Source of the DNA: Paraburkholderia sp. BL9I2N2
GTDB taxonomy: Bacteria; Pseudomonadota; Gammaproteobacteria; Burkholderiales; Burkholderiaceae
DNA: 64,000 nt
NCBI RefSeq assembly: GCF_004339745.1
Contig: NZ_SMGP01000004.1
Span: 930,001-994,000 of the forward strand
Reading direction: 5' to 3'
Below the pieces are notes generated by a model that saw only the letters and a program-made list of their open reading frames with translations, had not been told where the DNA came from and ran no database searches. Numbering within the stretch: position 1 is the first letter of the stretch; the number at the start of each line of letters is the position of its first letter. This document shows, piece by piece, positions 62,125-64,000 of this stretch. The translations under genes and the position numbers were made by a program.

Positions 62125-64000
62125 TGCGCACCCCCTGTATTCGAAACCGCGGTGGCGGCCGTAGCCGGCCGTGCCGCGGGCATTGCCGGCGCGGCGGCGG
62201 GCAGGGAGCCCGGCGCACCCGCGGCGGTCGCGTTGACCGAATTGGCCGCCGCGCTCACATCCGCCACCGAGGACGGCAGCCGCAAGCCGCGCAGGCTCTG
62301 CTGTTGCGGCGCATCGCTGCTGGCGCTCGACGCCTGCGACGTGCTGATGATGCGCATGCTGACCGCCACCGTCACGCTGCCTTGCGTCCACGACAGATCG
62401 AACGTGCCGTCCGGACGACGCTTGCGTTGCGCCGAGTTGATCAGTTTCTCCAGACCGTAGCGGCCCGGTTCGTTGACCAGTTGCAGCGTGCGGCCGTCGA
62501 AGGTCGTGGCGCTCAGTGTCGCGCCCGGCGAACCCGACGGATTCGGCCACACAAAGTTGGTCCACTGCGGCGGTGTATTGCGGTAGCGCATCTGCTGACC
62601 GTCGATCGCCAGCGTGTATTCCGTCGTGCCGCTGCTCGGCTGCGGCAGGATCTGGAACACGGTCTGCGGTTCAGCCGAGCCTTGACCGGCCGCTGCGCCG
62701 GCCGCGCCGCCCGCAAGCGGCGCTACCCAGCGCGCGAAGCCGTTGGTGAAGTCAGGCGTGAGCGCGAGACCCATATCGCCCCACGTGCGAGCTGTCAGCG
62801 TGTCGCCACGGCGCACCGCGAGCGGCCCGAGCGTGGTGCCGACGAACTTGGCGATCGCGCCGTCCGGGCCGAACACCTGGGCGATTTCGCCGGCGCCGGC
62901 TTCGACCTTCGCGTCGCTGGCAAACGGATACTTGTTCGCGAGCGAGCCCTGGAAGCTCTGATACACCTGCGCATTCCAGACCTTGTTGACTTCGACGCTG
63001 GCCGGCTGGATCACCACCGCATACGCCGCCATCAACGGACGCACGAGCAGCGGACGCAGGGCTTTGCGCTGCGAGTCGGTGAGGCCGGTGAGCATCTGTT
63101 CGTCGACGTACTTGAGCGAATCGGCGAGTTCGGAGCCGCTGCCGTCGAGCGTCTGCTGCATCAACTGGCGCGCGCCCGGTCCCGGATCGCCCTGATTCTT
63201 GATCACGTTAAAGCGCGTGCGGACTTTCGACAGCGTGTCCATATAGCCCTTGAGCATCGAACCGTTGTCGCCGCTCACGACGATACGGCCCAGCGCGGAG
63301 AACTCCTGGCCGATCGGACCCATCGGCACTTCGACCGGATTGCCGTTGATGTCGATGTTCGCATTGAGCTGGCCGGTCGGCGCACGCGAGAACCAGTTCT
63401 TGAACCAGCTCGTCACGCCCGTTTGCGCGCGCTTCAGGTTCGCGTTGAAGAGCGACGGGTTGTCCCATGAAGTCTGGTCGTACGCGGTTTCAAGCACCTT
63501 GCGGATCGGCGAGTCCTGCGGATCGCCCAGACGGTTCATCGCGTCCACGGCCTGGCCGAAGCTGCCGAAACTCTGCACCGCAATGCCTTGCATGAACTTC
63601 TGCCAGTGCATCGCGTACTCGGTCTTGTACATCGCGACGAGCGCTTTCTGAATCTGCTCGGGGCTGCCTTCGAGCGTCAGGTCGTCGTGCGCGGACGTAT
63701 TGAGCACCCAGTCCTTCGCCTGCAACTCTTTCGTGGCGGCGTCGCGAATGGCGGGTTGCACGTACTGGAACCACGCCTCACGCGTGAAGGTGCCGGGGAT
63801 CGCATAGCTGCCCGCCACCAGCGCCGTATTGTTTTCGCCGACAATGCGCGCGATCGTCATCGGCGCGAAACGCGTCGACGCACGCGCCTTGATTTCCTCG
63901 TAGACGCGCTGACGGGCCGGCATGCCGCGCACCACGCGGCGCAGGTTCTCACGCGTCTGATCGACGAGGCCGAGGTTCTGGTCGATCATCGGCCAGTCGT
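62121..64000 (-). CDS. tssM: T6SS membrane protein TssM (IcmF), C-terminal part cut by window edge
   Basis: About 626 residues of the C-terminal region are present; the N-terminal membrane and NTPase parts lie beyond the right edge. The open frame continues to the edge. IcmF-related blocks include MQGIAVQSFGSFGQ-like sequence, SEALRPLLV-like RKALRPLLVRPLM, YPFASDAKVEAGAGEIAQVFGPDGAIAKFV, and the C-terminal FDLSWTQGSVTVAVSMRI beta domain that binds TssJ. TssM spans the periplasm. The last 40 residues are Ala/Pro-rich. Confidence 0.93.
   Translation of the reverse strand, partial: DWPMIDQNLGLVDQTRENLRRVVRGMPARQRVYEEIKARASTRFAPMTIARIVGENNTALVAGSYAIPGTFTREAWFQYVQPAIRDAATKELQAKDWVLNTSAHDDLTLEGSPEQIQKALVAMYKTEYAMHWQKFMQGIAVQSFGSFGQAVDAMNRLGDPQDSPIRKVLETAYDQTSWDNPSLFNANLKRAQTGVTSWFKNWFSRAPTGQLNANIDINGNPVEVPMGPIGQEFSALGRIVVSGDNGSMLKGYMDTLSKVRTRFNVIKNQGDPGPGARQLMQQTLDGSGSELADSLKYVDEQMLTGLTDSQRKALRPLLVRPLMAAYAVVIQPASVEVNKVWNAQVYQSFQGSLANKYPFASDAKVEAGAGEIAQVFGPDGAIAKFVGTTLGPLAVRRGDTLTARTWGDMGLALTPDFTNGFARWVAPLAGGAAGAAAGQGSAEPQTVFQILPQPSSGTTEYTLAIDGQQMRYRNTPPQWTNFVWPNPSGSPGATLSATTFDGRTLQLVNEPGRYGLEKLINSAQRKRRPDGTFDLSWTQGSVTVAVSMRIISTSQASSASSDAPQQQSLRGLRLPSSVADVSAAANSVNATAAGAPGSLPAAAPAMPAARPATAATAVSNTGGAQ

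Noticed and set aside
1..64000. tRNA, rRNA, CRISPR array, prophage or insertion sequence
   Set aside because: No cloverleaf-like sequence, regularly spaced palindromic array, transposase or phage gene was recognised by reading. The 49-bp array at 20667 is contiguous and lacks spacers, so it is not CRISPR.

Overview
The window looks like a chromosomal segment of a betaproteobacterium of the Burkholderia/Paraburkholderia group. This rests on uniformly high GC, a Burkholderia-type trimeric porin, oxidative hexuronate catabolism, a TRAP transporter operon and a type VI secretion (T6SS) cluster in the order common in that group. No rRNA, tRNA, CRISPR array or intact insertion sequence was recognised. 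Both window edges cut genes: kdgD on the left and tssM on the right.

Region 1 (1-9.2 kb) is a galacturonate/galactarate catabolic locus. Uronate dehydrogenase (Udh), an SMP-30 lactonase, galactarate dehydratase (GarD) and 5-dehydro-4-deoxyglucarate dehydratase (KdgD) form an oxidative route toward 2-oxoglutarate semialdehyde. A DctPQM TRAP transporter and a porin supply uptake. Four near-identical 16-bp operator-like sites, two between kdgD and garD and two upstream of dctP, suggest one repressor controls the locus.

Region 2 (9.2-33 kb) is a mosaic of small units: tautomerase/class II aldolase/urea transporter, a decayed MerR-hydrolase chimera, an acetyltransferase, RpiR regulator plus D-Ala-D-Ala dipeptidase, a DMT exporter, a 1134-aa autotransporter followed by four 49-bp tandem hairpin repeats, a TAXI binding protein, a zinc-ribbon membrane protein, a DHA2 drug exporter with a TetR regulator, an RraA-family protein, a stand-alone receiver, Zur, a glutathione transferase, a NERD-helicase and a phosphoribosyltransferase-HAD fusion.

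Region 3 (33-45 kb) has a periplasmic molybdopterin-fold protein lacking the expected Mo-ligand Cys and translationally coupled to a hybrid histidine kinase, a BetR-receiver regulator, a hipBA toxin-antitoxin locus with a 43-bp palindrome, an FAD amine oxidase with a C39-like peptidase, a K+ channel, an ornithine cyclodeaminase-family enzyme and zwf.

Region 4 (45-64 kb) is the T6SS cluster. tssL, tssK and tssJ run leftward. A TPR lipoprotein gene, tssB, tssC, hcp, tssE, tssF, tssG, tssH and tssA run rightward. An OmpA-like gene, tagF and tssM run leftward again. A Tlde1-like effector and a small membrane protein, its likely immunity partner, sit beside tssL between 16-bp direct repeats that overlap terminator-like hairpins. 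No vgrG or PAAR gene is visible in the window.
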